64,000 bases of DNA. Source: Streptomyces noursei ATCC 11455. GTDB taxonomy: Bacteria > Actinomycetota > Actinomycetes > Streptomycetales > Streptomycetaceae. The position numbers and the translations under genes are program-made. Below, in pieces: positions 18,822-27,654 of this stretch. Below the pieces are notes generated by a model. The model was not told the origin of the DNA. It did not search any database and was given only the letters and a program-made list of their open reading frames with translations. Within the stretch, counting starts at the first letter, position 1, and every line of letters starts with the position of its first letter. The stretch lies in assembly GCF_001704275.1 (NCBI RefSeq), contig NZ_CP011533.1, forward strand, positions 3,968,001 through 4,032,000. Direction: 5' to 3'.

Positions 18822-18844
18822 AGTCTAGGCCGCCGCACTGACAA
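18822..18844 (-). promoter_or_regulatory. pcrA: RecA-independent DNA-damage (PafBC-type) promoter of pcrA
   Basis: On the minus strand: TTGTCAGTG (18844-18836), eight bases (CGGCGGCC), TAGACT (18827-18822), an exact match to the RecA-NDp consensus. The -10 ends only nine bases before the ATG, so the transcript would be leaderless or nearly so. Confidence 0.85.
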
Positions 18845-18974
18845 CCGGTCCCGGAGTGGCGGATTGCCCCGGTACCGCGCCGGCGGGGGCGGCGACTTGT
18901 GCGCTCGTGCCCGGAAACGTGGCGACGCCCACCTTCAGGTCACGAAAAGGTTTCGGGCATATCGAACATCAGCC

Positions 18975-19004
18975 TTCACAGAAGCCACACGCGTTGGCTA
19001 CGGT
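18975..19004 (+). promoter_or_regulatory. Putative promoter upstream of the riboswitch
   Basis: TTCACA (18975-18980), 18 bases, TACGGT (18999-19004). It would start a transcript near 19011 that contains the whole riboswitch. Confidence 0.45.
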
Positions 19005-19074
19005 CTCGCTCGGGCAGCCCGCTGTCCCCGCGGACGACAGCGTCCGCACGGGCCGCCTCCGCCGAGTCCGGTCC

Positions 19075-19234
19075 TGCCGTCAGGCACCCGGAGCCGGGGA
19101 CCCACAAGCACCACTGGGGTGAATCGACCCGGTGCGGCCCGTCGCCAGGCGGACGCAGCGGTCGTAGGGCAAGCCTTCCGTCAGCACACCGCCCGAACCC
19201 GACAGCTAACCCGGTAGGCGGTCCACGGAAGGAG
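19075..19234 (+). promoter_or_regulatory. ydaO/yuaA-type (c-di-AMP) riboswitch
   Basis: Conserved blocks of the class occur in order: GGAGCCGGGGACC (19090-19102), GGGGTGAAT (19116-19124), GTAGGGC (19164-19170), GAACCCGACAGCTAACC (19195-19211) and GGTAGGCG (19213-19220). CCTTCCGT (19174-19181) is perfectly complementary to ACGGAAGG (19225-19232), which contains the Shine-Dalgarno sequence of the next gene. Known: this class senses cyclic di-AMP and in Actinobacteria controls cell-wall hydrolases. Inferred: ligand binding masks the ribosome site. Confidence 0.93.
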
Positions 19235-19243
19235 TCGCCGGCC

Positions 19244-20374
19244 TTGGCGTCCCATCGCAAGCCGCGCACCCCCATACTCGCCACGCCCGGCGGCCGTCGC
19301 ACCGCGGCCGGGCTCACCACCGCGGCGCTGGCCTCGGTCACGCTGCTCTCGCAGACCGCGAACGCCGCCCCGAATGCGCCGCAGCCCTCCATCGGAGAGG
19401 TCAAGCAGAAGGTCGACGACCTCTACCGGCAGGCCGAGGTGGCCACCCAGAAGTACAACGGCGCCAAGGAGAAGGCGGACGGCCAGCAGCGCACCGTGAA
19501 CCGCCTCCTCGACGAGGCGGCCCGGCTCGCGGACAAGATGAACGAGTCCCGCCGCCGGCTGGGCGCGTTCGCCTCGGCGCAGTACCAGGCCGGCGGGATC
19601 AGCCCCACCGCCCAGCTGATGCTCGCCAAGGACCCGCAGCAGTTCGTCGACCGCAACCACCTGATGGAGCAGTTGACCGGACGGCAGAAGCAGGCGATCA
19701 CCGACTACGAGGACCAGGCCGCGACCGCCGCCCGTCAGCGGGCGGAGGCCACCCACAGCCTGGAGGCCCTCCAGCAGTCGCAGGAGACCCTGAAGCAGAC
19801 CAAGCGAAACGTTCAGTCCAAGCTGGCCGAGGCCCAGCAGCTGCTGTCCCGGCTGACCGCCCAGGAGAAGGCGCGGCTGGCCGAACTGGAGCGCCAGAAG
19901 GAGGCGGAGGCCCAGCGCAAGGCCGCCGAGGAGGCCCGCAAGGAGGCCCAGCAGCGCCAGCAGCAGCCCAGCGGCGGTACCGGCACCGGTTCGGGGGGCG
20001 GCACCTCCGACAGCGGCTCGTACTCCACCAAGGCCGGGAAGGCGCTCGCCTTCGCCCGCTCCCAGATAGGCAAGCCGTACGTCTGGGGCGCGACCGGGCC
20101 CAGCTCCTACGACTGCTCGGGGCTGACGCAGGCCGCCTGGCGGGCCGCCGGGGTCGATCTGCCGCGCACGACCTGGGACCAGGTCAAGGTCGGCACCCGG
20201 GTCTCCAGCAGCGATCTCCAACCCGGTGACCTGGTGTTCTTCTTCAACGACATCAGCCACGTCGGGATGTACATCGGCGGCGGCGAGATGATCCACGCCC
20301 CGCACCCGGGCGCCAGCGTCCGGGTGGAGTCGATCTACGGCATGCCGATCTACGGCAGCGTCCGGCCCGCGTAG
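19244..20374 (+). CDS. Secreted NlpC/P60 peptidoglycan endopeptidase
   Basis: This 376-residue protein starts at TTG 19244, nine bases after GGAAGGAG. A signal peptide (basic start, then GLTTAALASVTLLSQTANAA) leads to a long coiled coil (about residues 45-240) with AQLMLAKDPQQFVDR in its middle, a Gly/Ser linker and a C-terminal NlpC/P60 domain. The catalytic Cys is in YDCSGL, the His in ISHVGMYIGG and a third residue in MIHAPHPG. RipA-like enzymes of this layout cut stem peptides during growth and sporulation. Expression should be set by the upstream riboswitch, linking wall lysis to cyclic di-AMP. Confidence 0.95.
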   Translation: MASHRKPRTPILATPGGRRTAAGLTTAALASVTLLSQTANAAPNAPQPSIGEVKQKVDDLYRQAEVATQKYNGAKEKADGQQRTVNRLLDEAARLADKMNESRRRLGAFASAQYQAGGISPTAQLMLAKDPQQFVDRNHLMEQLTGRQKQAITDYEDQAATAARQRAEATHSLEALQQSQETLKQTKRNVQSKLAEAQQLLSRLTAQEKARLAELERQKEAEAQRKAAEEARKEAQQRQQQPSGGTGTGSGGGTSDSGSYSTKAGKALAFARSQIGKPYVWGATGPSSYDCSGLTQAAWRAAGVDLPRTTWDQVKVGTRVSSSDLQPGDLVFFFNDISHVGMYIGGGEMIHAPHPGASVRVESIYGMPIYGSVRPA

Positions 20375-20421
20375 CCGGCGCACGGGCGCCCCGCGCCCGT
20401 CATGAACCACCCCCCACACGC

Positions 20422-20476
20422 CACCGCGCGGTCATCCGCCGTCTCCGGAAGTACGGAGCGGGATGACCGCGCGGTG
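20422..20476. terminator. Strong bidirectional terminator
   Basis: Two perfect 16-base arms, 20422-20437 and 20461-20476, enclose a smaller hairpin CTCCG/CGGAG (20443-20447, 20454-20458). It lies between the convergent NlpC/P60 gene and the small membrane gene. Confidence 0.85.
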
Positions 20477-20520
20477 AGTCGTCGCTGCGGCGATGCGGGG
20501 CCCGGGGCGGGGCGGGCGGC

Positions 20521-20874
20521 TCAGGTCCAGAGCACCGCGATGAAGATGTTGAGCATGGTGAGTCCGCCGACCGCGCCGAAGAGCGGCTTGGGGAGCTTCT
20601 CCTCGTCGCGCTTGACGTAGACCAGCGCCAGGATCACCACCAGGACGGCCATCTTGACGCCGATCTTGATGTTGTTGAGCGAGTGGTCCTGCATCTGGTT
20701 CAGGCCGACCAGGACGATGCCGGTGACCAGCATCGTCAGCGCGCCGTGCAGCATGGCCGGCACGAAGCGGGCGGTGCCCGCGCCCATCGCCTTCATCTGG
20801 GTCAGGAAGCCGCCCAGGAGGGAGGCGATGCCGATGATGTGCAGGGCGACGAAGACATTGATTACTACGTCCAT
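20521..20874 (-). CDS. Small integral membrane protein
   Basis: The protein has 117 residues from ATG 20874 (MDVVINVFVALHIIG); an ATG eight codons upstream at 20898 has a better ribosome site (GGAAAGG) and cannot be excluded. Four hydrophobic segments are visible: VFVALHIIGIASLLGGFL, AMLHGALTMLVTGIVLVGL, VKMAVLVVILALVYV and FGAVGGLTMLNIFIAVLW. It is well conserved in Streptomyces at this locus as far as I recall, with no known function. It is convergent with the NlpC/P60 gene. Confidence 0.78.
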   Translation of the reverse strand: MDVVINVFVALHIIGIASLLGGFLTQMKAMGAGTARFVPAMLHGALTMLVTGIVLVGLNQMQDHSLNNIKIGVKMAVLVVILALVYVKRDEEKLPKPLFGAVGGLTMLNIFIAVLWT

Positions 20875-21120
20875 AGTGCTGGATCGTATCCGCCCCATAG
20901 CACGCCCTTTCCGGCAGGGCGCCCGTGATGCCCGCTTCGGTCAGGGCCCACCGCCCCTCGGCCCTCCCCCGACCTTGGGGCCGGTCATCCCCCGCACGGT
21001 GGCGGTCGGAATCGGGCAATGCCGGGCAAGGGGGTTCCCGACGGCGACACCGGGCCTAGCTTCCTCCTGCAGGCGACCGGGCCCGTACCCCGCCGGTCGT
21101 ATCCGCCCGCAGGGAAGGAA

Positions 21121-21819
21121 GTGACGGCCGCCATGGCGTCGCACCACACGGCCGGTGAGCGGCCGCCGCTCGCACCCCCGCCGGCCGGGCCCCGTACGGC
21201 CCGCGCCGCCCGCACCGGGCTGCTGCTCGCCGCGGACCCGCAGCGCTACCTGGACGGCGCCACGGTCCTGGAGCGCACCGGGAGCCACCAGGCGACCGCG
21301 GTCTCCGGCTGGGCCCGCCGGCTGGGCAGCGTCCGCCGACTCGGCGGCCACCCCGTCGCCACCGCGGAGCGCTCCCCGGAGGCCGCCGCCCCGCGCCTCC
21401 CGGCGTACGCGTTGCCGCGCGCCCCGGAACCGGCCGTCGCCGCACCCGCGCCGCCCGCCCCGGCACCCGGCGACCGCGCCGCCCGGGCGGTGGCCTTCGC
21501 CCACGGCGCCCTCGGCAAGCCCTACGCCTGGGGCGCGACCGGCCCGGCCGCCTACGACTGCTCCGGCCTGACCCTGGCCGCGTGGCGGGCCGGCGGCGTC
21601 ACCCTGCCCCGGACGACCTACACCCAGATCACCTCCGGCACCCGCGTCGACTGGCCCCGACTCGCCCCCGGGGACCTGGTGTTCTTCTACTCCGGCATCA
21701 GCCACGTGGGCCTCTACATCGGCGGTGGCGAGATGATCCACGCCCCGCACCCGGGGACACCCGTCGAGATCGCCCCGCTCGACCGCCTGCCCTTCGCGGG
21801 CGCGACCCGCCCGGCATAG
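21121..21819 (+). CDS. NlpC/P60 family protein without a visible signal peptide (shortened paralogue)
   Basis: The protein has 232 residues from GTG 21121 (AGGGAAGG just before); ATG 21133 is possible. The C-terminal NlpC/P60 domain is intact: YDCSGL, GDLVFFYSGISHVGLYIGGG and MIHAPHPG, very close to the gene at 19244. The N-terminal half is degenerate: GLLLAADPQRYLDGATVLE corresponds to LMLAKDPQQFVDRNHLME of the paralogue, but the signal peptide and most of the coiled coil are missing. Without an export signal its activity on the wall is doubtful. It may be a decaying duplicate or a protein with another route out. Confidence 0.82.
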   Translation: MTAAMASHHTAGERPPLAPPPAGPRTARAARTGLLLAADPQRYLDGATVLERTGSHQATAVSGWARRLGSVRRLGGHPVATAERSPEAAAPRLPAYALPRAPEPAVAAPAPPAPAPGDRAARAVAFAHGALGKPYAWGATGPAAYDCSGLTLAAWRAGGVTLPRTTYTQITSGTRVDWPRLAPGDLVFFYSGISHVGLYIGGGEMIHAPHPGTPVEIAPLDRLPFAGATRPA

Positions 21820-21939
21820 GGGACGCCCCGCGCGAACGCCCCACAGAGCAGAAACCCGCCCGTCCGGCCCGGACAGCCCCACACGAACGCGTCGGGGCGC
21901 CGGCCGGCGGGCGGGCGAGCGAGCGGGGGGCGGCAGCCC

Positions 21940-23064
21940 CTAGCCCCGCAGGTACAGACCGAACCAGCGGAAGATCTCCGGCACTTGGCGCTTCCACACC
22001 GGCACGGTGTGGCCGCCCGCGCCCGAGGAGATCTGCTGGACGGTCACCGTCGTCGGGTTCTTCGCGAGCTCCTTGAGGCCCGTGCCGGCCTGGTAGCCGT
22101 CACCGCTCGCGCCCGAGATGTACAGCGCGGTGCGGGGCGGCTTCCCGGCCTCGTTGGCGGCCTTGAGGATGTGCATCGGGTTGGTCTCGACGCGCAGCTT
22201 GGGGTCCTTGCCGGCGAGCGAATCACGCTCTATGGCCGGGTCGTTGTAGCCGGACATGCCGACGGCCGCGCGGTAGCGGTCCGGGTGGGCGAGCGCCAGC
22301 TTGGTGGCGCAGTGGGCGCCCGCCGAGTAGCCGGCCAGGCCCCAGGAGTCCGGCTTGTCGCCGGCCCGGAAGTTGTCGATCACCATCTGGCGGACGTCGA
22401 CGGTCAGCCAGCTGTCGGCGTTGACCTTGCCGGGGATGTTGACGCAGCCGCTGTCGGCGTTGGACAGCACGTTGGTCCGCGGCGCCACCAGGATGAACGG
22501 CTTGACCGCCCCGCTCTGCATCAGCGAGCCGAGCTGCTCGTTGGCCTTGAGCGAGCCGAACCAGGACTTGGCGGAGCCGGGGTAGCCGGGCAGCAGCTCG
22601 ACCACCGGGAACTTCTTGTTCTTGTAGGCGGGGTCGTTGTACTGCGGCGGCAGCCAGACGTACACCTCGCCGTTGACGCCCGAGATCTGGCCCTTGAGGT
22701 CGGTCATCTGGACGCCGGCGCCCAGCACCGGGTCGTCGGCCGGCCGGAAGTGCTGCAGCACCTTGGGCTCGTCCTTGAGGTTCTTGCCGCCCAGGCCGTC
22801 CGCGCCGAGGTTCCGGGCCTGGTCGATGTGGTTGCCGGTGCCGAGCAGATCGCCCCAGCTGTCGTAGAGGTTGTTGGCGTTGTTGACCATGACGAACACC
22901 ACCGTGATGGCGGTGATCTGGGCGAACAGCAGCATCAACAGCCGTGCCGCGATCCGTACCAGGCGCGGCCCGGCCACTCGTCCCCACAGGGCGAACGGCA
23001 GCACGACGGCGACGATCAGCAGCAGGATCGAGAAGAGGAAGAAGGGCGTACCCGTCAGGCTCAT
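21940..23064 (-). CDS. Esterase-family (antigen 85-like) alpha/beta hydrolase, membrane-anchored
   Basis: This 374-residue protein starts at ATG 23064. Two N-terminal helices (FFLFSILLLIVAVVLPFALWG and LLMLLFAQITAITVVFVMV) anchor it; the rest is an esterase D / mycolyltransferase-like domain outside. Motifs: VWLPPQYND, VVELLPGYPGS, GLAGYSAGAHCA (nucleophile Ser), ALYISGASGDGY (Asp region) and GGHTVPVW (His). In Streptomyces, which lack mycolic acids, such proteins are esterases of unknown substrate. It converges on the NlpC/P60 paralogue. Confidence 0.88.
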   Translation of the reverse strand: MSLTGTPFFLFSILLLIVAVVLPFALWGRVAGPRLVRIAARLLMLLFAQITAITVVFVMVNNANNLYDSWGDLLGTGNHIDQARNLGADGLGGKNLKDEPKVLQHFRPADDPVLGAGVQMTDLKGQISGVNGEVYVWLPPQYNDPAYKNKKFPVVELLPGYPGSAKSWFGSLKANEQLGSLMQSGAVKPFILVAPRTNVLSNADSGCVNIPGKVNADSWLTVDVRQMVIDNFRAGDKPDSWGLAGYSAGAHCATKLALAHPDRYRAAVGMSGYNDPAIERDSLAGKDPKLRVETNPMHILKAANEAGKPPRTALYISGASGDGYQAGTGLKELAKNPTTVTVQQISSGAGGHTVPVWKRQVPEIFRWFGLYLRG

Positions 23065-23281
23065 CGGGATCTCGTTTCCAGGGATGTGTGCGCGCAGGGC
23101 GTGGGCGTGGTTCCGGCCCCGCCTTCGGGCAGCGAGCCTCTCCGGGCCCTTAGATGGCGATCCGCGCGATCCTGGTTGCCCGGCTTGAGCGCTTCTTTAC
23201 ACGCCCCGTCGGCGCCCCGCGCTCCGGGGGCGGCTCCCGATCGTCCGCCCCCGTGCACCCCCTGCACGACGAAACCGCAGG

Positions 23282-23992
23282 TCAGACCAGTCGCCGCGCG
23301 GCCGCCCAGCGGGTGAGCTCATGGCGGTTGGAGAGCTGGAGCTTGCGCAGGACGGCCGAGACATGTGACTCAACCGTCTTCACGGAGATGAACAACTGCT
23401 TGGCGATCTCCTTGTACGCGTACCCGCGGGCGATCAGCCGGAGCACCTCGCGCTCGCGCTGGGTGAGGCGGTCCATGTCCTCGTCCACCGGCGGGGCGTC
23501 CGTCGAGGCGAAGGCGTCCAGGACGAAGCCGGCCAGCCGCGGCGAGAAGACCGCGTCGCCGTCGGCCACCCGGAAGATCGCGTCCACGAGGTCGGTGCCG
23601 GTGATCGTCTTGGTGACATAGCCGCGGGCGCCGCCGCGGATGACGCCGATGACGTCCTCGGCCGCGTCGGAGACGGAAAGCGCCAGGAACCGCACCGGCC
23701 GCTCGGGGTCGACCATCATCGCGGCGCTGCGGCGCAGCACCTCGACGCCGCCGCCCCCGGGGAGGTGCACGTCCAGGAGGACGACCTCGGGGCGGGTGGC
23801 GGTGATGACCGTGATCGCCTGGTCGACGTCGGCGGCCTCGCCGACCACCTCGACCCGGGTCTGCTCGGTCCGGCCGATCTCCGCCTGGACGCCGGTCCGG
23901 AACATCCGGTGGTCGTCGACCAGCACGACCCGTACGGTGCGGCCCTGGTCCTCGCCGCCGGCCTCGCCCTGCTGTGCGTCGTCGCTGCTCAT
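23282..23992 (-). CDS. NarL/LuxR-type response regulator
   Basis: This 236-residue protein starts at ATG 23992. The receiver domain has VVLVDDHRMFR, the phospho-acceptor Asp in VVLLDVHLPGG, the Ser in LALSVSD and the Lys in GYVTKTI. The C-terminal LuxR helix-turn-helix reads LTQREREVLRLIARGYAYKEIAKQL in segments, with KTVESHVSAVLRKL. It lies 119 bases downstream of the PspC-type kinase gene on the same strand and is its evident partner. Confidence 0.95.
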   Translation of the reverse strand: MSSDDAQQGEAGGEDQGRTVRVVLVDDHRMFRTGVQAEIGRTEQTRVEVVGEAADVDQAITVITATRPEVVLLDVHLPGGGGVEVLRRSAAMMVDPERPVRFLALSVSDAAEDVIGVIRGGARGYVTKTITGTDLVDAIFRVADGDAVFSPRLAGFVLDAFASTDAPPVDEDMDRLTQREREVLRLIARGYAYKEIAKQLFISVKTVESHVSAVLRKLQLSNRHELTRWAAARRLV

Positions 23993-24111
23993 GTCGTCCG
24001 TCCGTCCTTCGGTGTCTGCCCCGTCATGATCCCCCGGCCCCGGGATGCGGTGTCCCAGGGGCCCGTGGCCGCCCGCGTCGCCCCCGGGGGCGGGTCGGAA
24101 GTGCGCCGCGC

Positions 24112-25446
24112 TCATTCCGGCTCCGCCTCCCCCGTGGTGCGGCGCTCGGTGCGCTCGCGGTCCTCGGCGCGCTCCATCTCCAGCTCGACGACCGTGCCGC
24201 CGTCGGGCGCGGCGCGCAGCCGGGCGGTGCCGCCGTGGCGCTCCATCCGGCCGATGATGGATTCCCGTACCCCCATCCGGTCCGCGGGGACCGCGTCCAG
24301 GTCGAAGCCCGGGCCGTGGTCGCGCACCGAGACGAAGACCGTGCGGCCCTCCACCTCGGCGAAGACCTGGACCGCGCCGCCCTCGCCACCGTACTTGGCG
24401 GCGTTGACCATCGCCTCGCGTGCGGCCTGCATCTGGGCGCCGAGCGCCTCGTCCAGCGGGCAGTCGCCGACCACGACGACCTCCAGGGGGACGCCGTGGT
24501 GGTCCTCGACCTCGGCGGCGGCGGCCCGCACGGCCTCGGCCAGCGTCGTCGGCTCCTCGTCCTCGTCCTTGCCGCGGCCCTCGGGCTTGTAGAGCCAGGC
24601 GCGCAGCTCGCGCTCCTGGGCGCGGGCCAGCCGGGCCACCTCCCGGGGGTCGTCGGCGTTGCGCTGGATCAGGGTGAGGGTGTGCAGGACGGAGTCGTGG
24701 ACGTGCGCGGCGACCTCGGCGCGCTCCTGGGCCCGGATGCGCATCAGCCGCTCCTCGGAGAGGTCCTGCGTGATCCGGACGAGGTAGGGGCCGGCGAGCA
24801 GGGCGATGCCGACGACGACGGCGAGCGCGGCCTGGAGCACCGAGCCGAGGTTCTGCACCGAGCCCTGGAGCACGACGATGCCGGTGACCCCGGCGCCGAC
24901 CAGGAGCACCCCGGCGGCGCCCCGCACCATCGGCACCAGGCCCTTGTTGCGGCGTCCGAGCTCCAGCCACTGGGCGCGCCGGGAGTTGTCCGCCTGGCGC
25001 CAGACCAGGGCCACACCGGCGCCGATCAACAGCACCGGCCAGAGGTAGACGTTGGCCCGGCCCGGCTGGAACCGGGAGGCCACGATCGCCGCTCCCACCA
25101 GAAGCGCGATCAGCGCGACGAGTTGCCCCTTGTCGGGCCTGCGGCCCAGCAGTCGCCGCCGGTCCTCCCCGGCCACCGGCTGCCGGGTCTCGACGCCGCC
25201 GACGCCCAGCGGCACGAAGAACCAGAACGCGGCGTAGAGCAGGGCGCCCATGCCGTCGGCCATGAAGAGCGCGGCGAAGACGATCCGCACCCAGGTGACC
25301 GGGAGCCCGAGGTGCCCCGCGAGACCGCGCGCGACACCGCCGAGGAGCCGCCCCTCGGCGCTGCGGTAGAGCTTGCGCACGGGCGGGTCGTCGGGGTCCG
25401 GCGCCGGGGCGTAGATCGTCTCGGCGCGGGGGGGCGCTGTGGTCAT
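24112..25446 (-). CDS. PspC-domain sensor histidine kinase
   Basis: This 444-residue protein starts at ATG 25446. The N-terminal PspC domain (LYRSAEGRLLGGVARGLAGH) is followed by membrane segments (WVRIVFAALFMADGMGALLYA, two hairpins around residues 105-145, and 180-225), then a HisKA_3 domain with phospho-His in AAHVHDSVLHTLTL, and an ATPase domain with AREAMVNAAKYG (N box) and DHGPGFDLD (G1). The start MTTAPPRAE is unambiguous. PspC domains respond to membrane stress. It is encoded directly upstream of its response regulator and close to a second PspC gene at 27655. Confidence 0.93.
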   Translation of the reverse strand: MTTAPPRAETIYAPAPDPDDPPVRKLYRSAEGRLLGGVARGLAGHLGLPVTWVRIVFAALFMADGMGALLYAAFWFFVPLGVGGVETRQPVAGEDRRRLLGRRPDKGQLVALIALLVGAAIVASRFQPGRANVYLWPVLLIGAGVALVWRQADNSRRAQWLELGRRNKGLVPMVRGAAGVLLVGAGVTGIVVLQGSVQNLGSVLQAALAVVVGIALLAGPYLVRITQDLSEERLMRIRAQERAEVAAHVHDSVLHTLTLIQRNADDPREVARLARAQERELRAWLYKPEGRGKDEDEEPTTLAEAVRAAAAEVEDHHGVPLEVVVVGDCPLDEALGAQMQAAREAMVNAAKYGGEGGAVQVFAEVEGRTVFVSVRDHGPGFDLDAVPADRMGVRESIIGRMERHGGTARLRAAPDGGTVVELEMERAEDRERTERRTTGEAEPE

Positions 25447-25537
25447 GCCTCAGATCGTCACACGCCGGCCGGGTCCGGGACATCAGGGTCGACCCTGAAC
25501 CCGTCCCTGAGCTTGCTCGGGGTTCCCTGCGGGCCGC

Positions 25538-27337
25538 TCAGCCCGCCGGCGACGTCCTCCGGAACCCGTCCTTGACGTTCGCGAAGACCTGCTCGTACTT
25601 CGACCAGTTCGCGGACGGCGCGGAGACGTAGATGGCGTACTCCTTGCCGCCCTCGCGGCCGAAGCCCAGGTCGATGCCGCGGTACTCGCGGGCCCGGCCC
25701 TGGAAGGAGAACTCCCAGATGGCGGCCGGGTCGCCCTGGAAGATGGTGTCCTGGAGGCGGAGCCGCGTGTAGATGGCGTACCGGCTCTTGACGTCCGATT
25801 CCAGGCTCTTGAAGTGCTGCACCTGGTCCGCCGAGGCGAAGTCCAGGCAGCTGATCGTCAGCTGGGCCAGTCCGTCCTCGGAGATGTAGAAGAGCTGCCG
25901 GCCGTTGTCCTGGACCTGCCGCTTCCAGCCGGACGGCACGGGGAAGGAGGCCCCGATGTCCTTCTCCGTGGCCCGGCGGTAGCCGTGGGGCGTGGGCGGT
26001 GGCGGGGAGACGCTGGTGTGCGGCACCACGGGCGCGACGGAGGTTCCGTCGCTGGCCTCGGCGGCGGTTCCGTCGTCGCGGTGGGTCAGGTACCAGGCCG
26101 TGCCCCCACCGCCCCCGGTGACGAGGAGGCCGGTGAGGACCCAGGCCACGATCCGGCCCCGGCGCTTACGGGGAGCCGGGCCGGACGGGAGCACGTCCGG
26201 ACGGTCGCCGGTGGCCGTGGCGGGGGCCGCGCCGTCGGTCACGGCCACCGGGCCGGTCGCCTCGGTCGCCGCGGCGTCGGGCGCCGCCGTCTGGCTGGTG
26301 GCCTCGGCGGCGTTCCCGGTGGTCGCGCCGGTGTCCGTGCGTCCCTTCGTCCCGGTGCCGCTCTCGGCGGCCACCGGTGTGCCGGCGTGCGCCACGGTCC
26401 GGGTGGGCATCTCGGAGATCCCGCCCCCCGTGGACCGACCGCGGCCGACCGTGCCCAGGGCCAGCGTGGGCCAGCCCATCAACGCCGTGTCCGCCTCGGC
26501 CTCGGCGGCCCGCAGCGCCTGCTCGACGACCTCGGCGGTGGGCCGGTCGCCGGGCTCCTTGGCGAGCAGCGCCTCGATCAGCGCGGTGAGCTGACCGGCG
26601 TTGCGCGGCGCCTCCAGCGGATCGACGGCGATCGAGTACGCGGTCTCCACCGCGGTGTTCTTACGGAACGGGGGCTTGCCCTCGACCGCCTGATAGAGCG
26701 TCGCGCCCAGCGCCCACAGGTCCGAAGCGGGCCCCGGCGTCGAGCCCTTGACCCGCTCGGGGGCCAGGTAGTCGATGGAGCCGACCAGTTCACCGGTCTT
26801 GGTGAGAGTGGTGGTCCCGGTGGCGACGGCGATCCCGAAGTCGGTGAGGACGACCCGGCCGTCCTCGCCGAGCAGCACGTTGCCCGGCTTGACGTCGCGG
26901 TGCAGCACACCGGCGGAGTGCGCGGCACGCAGCGCGGCGATCATGCCGCGGCCGATCCGGGCGGTCTCCCGCGGCGTGAGGTAAGTGCCGGACCCGGTGG
27001 CCTCCTTGATGGCGTCGCCGAGCGTCGCGGAGGGGACGTACTCCATGACGATGCACGGCGACCCCTCGTCGTCCACGACGTCGTGGACGCTGACGACGTT
27101 GGGGTGGTTGATCCGCGCCGCGGCCTGCGCCTCCCGGGTGGTGCGTTCGTGACGGGTGGCCAGTTCGTCCGCGTCCAGTTGGGGCGAAACGTGCAGACGC
27201 TTGACCGCCACCTGACGACCGAGGACTTCGTCCCGGGCCCGCCAGACGGTGCCCATCCCGCCCTGACCTATCCGCTCAACCAGGCGATATCGCCCGGCGA
27301 CCAGTCGCCCCTCATCCACCGACGCCGCTTCCGCCAC
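25538..27337 (-). CDS. Receptor-type Ser/Thr protein kinase
   Basis: This 599-residue protein starts at GTG 27337, after GGAGGGG; the frame is open to 27451 but has no better start. Kinase domain (residues 12-270): GQGGMGTVW, catalytic Lys in AVKRL, HRDVKPGN, DFGIAV and an APERVKG segment. A Thr/Ala/Pro-rich linker leads to one helix (IVAWVLTGLLVTGGGGG) and an extracellular domain of about 140 residues with SFPVPSGWKRQ and YISEDGLAQLTI. There are no PASTA repeats, so the signal is unknown. The external domain resembles that of the kinase at 52936. Confidence 0.93.
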   Translation of the reverse strand: MAEAASVDEGRLVAGRYRLVERIGQGGMGTVWRARDEVLGRQVAVKRLHVSPQLDADELATRHERTTREAQAAARINHPNVVSVHDVVDDEGSPCIVMEYVPSATLGDAIKEATGSGTYLTPRETARIGRGMIAALRAAHSAGVLHRDVKPGNVLLGEDGRVVLTDFGIAVATGTTTLTKTGELVGSIDYLAPERVKGSTPGPASDLWALGATLYQAVEGKPPFRKNTAVETAYSIAVDPLEAPRNAGQLTALIEALLAKEPGDRPTAEVVEQALRAAEAEADTALMGWPTLALGTVGRGRSTGGGISEMPTRTVAHAGTPVAAESGTGTKGRTDTGATTGNAAEATSQTAAPDAAATEATGPVAVTDGAAPATATGDRPDVLPSGPAPRKRRGRIVAWVLTGLLVTGGGGGTAWYLTHRDDGTAAEASDGTSVAPVVPHTSVSPPPPTPHGYRRATEKDIGASFPVPSGWKRQVQDNGRQLFYISEDGLAQLTISCLDFASADQVQHFKSLESDVKSRYAIYTRLRLQDTIFQGDPAAIWEFSFQGRAREYRGIDLGFGREGGKEYAIYVSAPSANWSKYEQVFANVKDGFRRTSPAG

Positions 27338-27654
27338 CGCACGCCCCTCCGGAAACCCGTACGTATTCAGGGCGCAACGATAGTCTTCAGCAGGACGGAA
27401 AAGCCCTTCGGCCACCGCCGCGACAAGTCTTTTTCCGGCGCGCGCCCCCACGCGCGGGGCGTTCGCGGCCCGTTCCGGGACATGTCCGGCGTCGCCGCGC
27501 GCGCCCGGAGCCGCCGCTCCGGCGGCGCGAGGGGCCGCGGCGACGGCCCCGAGGGAGGCATCCGGGGGACGTCGGGGTCGCCTCGGGGGATATCAGGGAT
27601 CAGCCAGGGTTCTCACCGATACCGCGGCCCGGCCGCACTTGTCACCATGGCTCC
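27338..27654. other. Intergenic region between the Ser/Thr kinase and PspC genes
   Basis: These 317 bases hold the divergent promoters of the two genes. A hairpin-forming GC-rich stretch (GCCGCC..GGCGGC near 27510-27532) is visible; I see no gene and no clear promoter match. Confidence 0.4.

Noticed and set aside
20900..21120. Second ydaO-type riboswitch before the NlpC/P60 paralogue
   Set aside because: The GGGGTGAAT and GACAGCTAACC blocks are absent.
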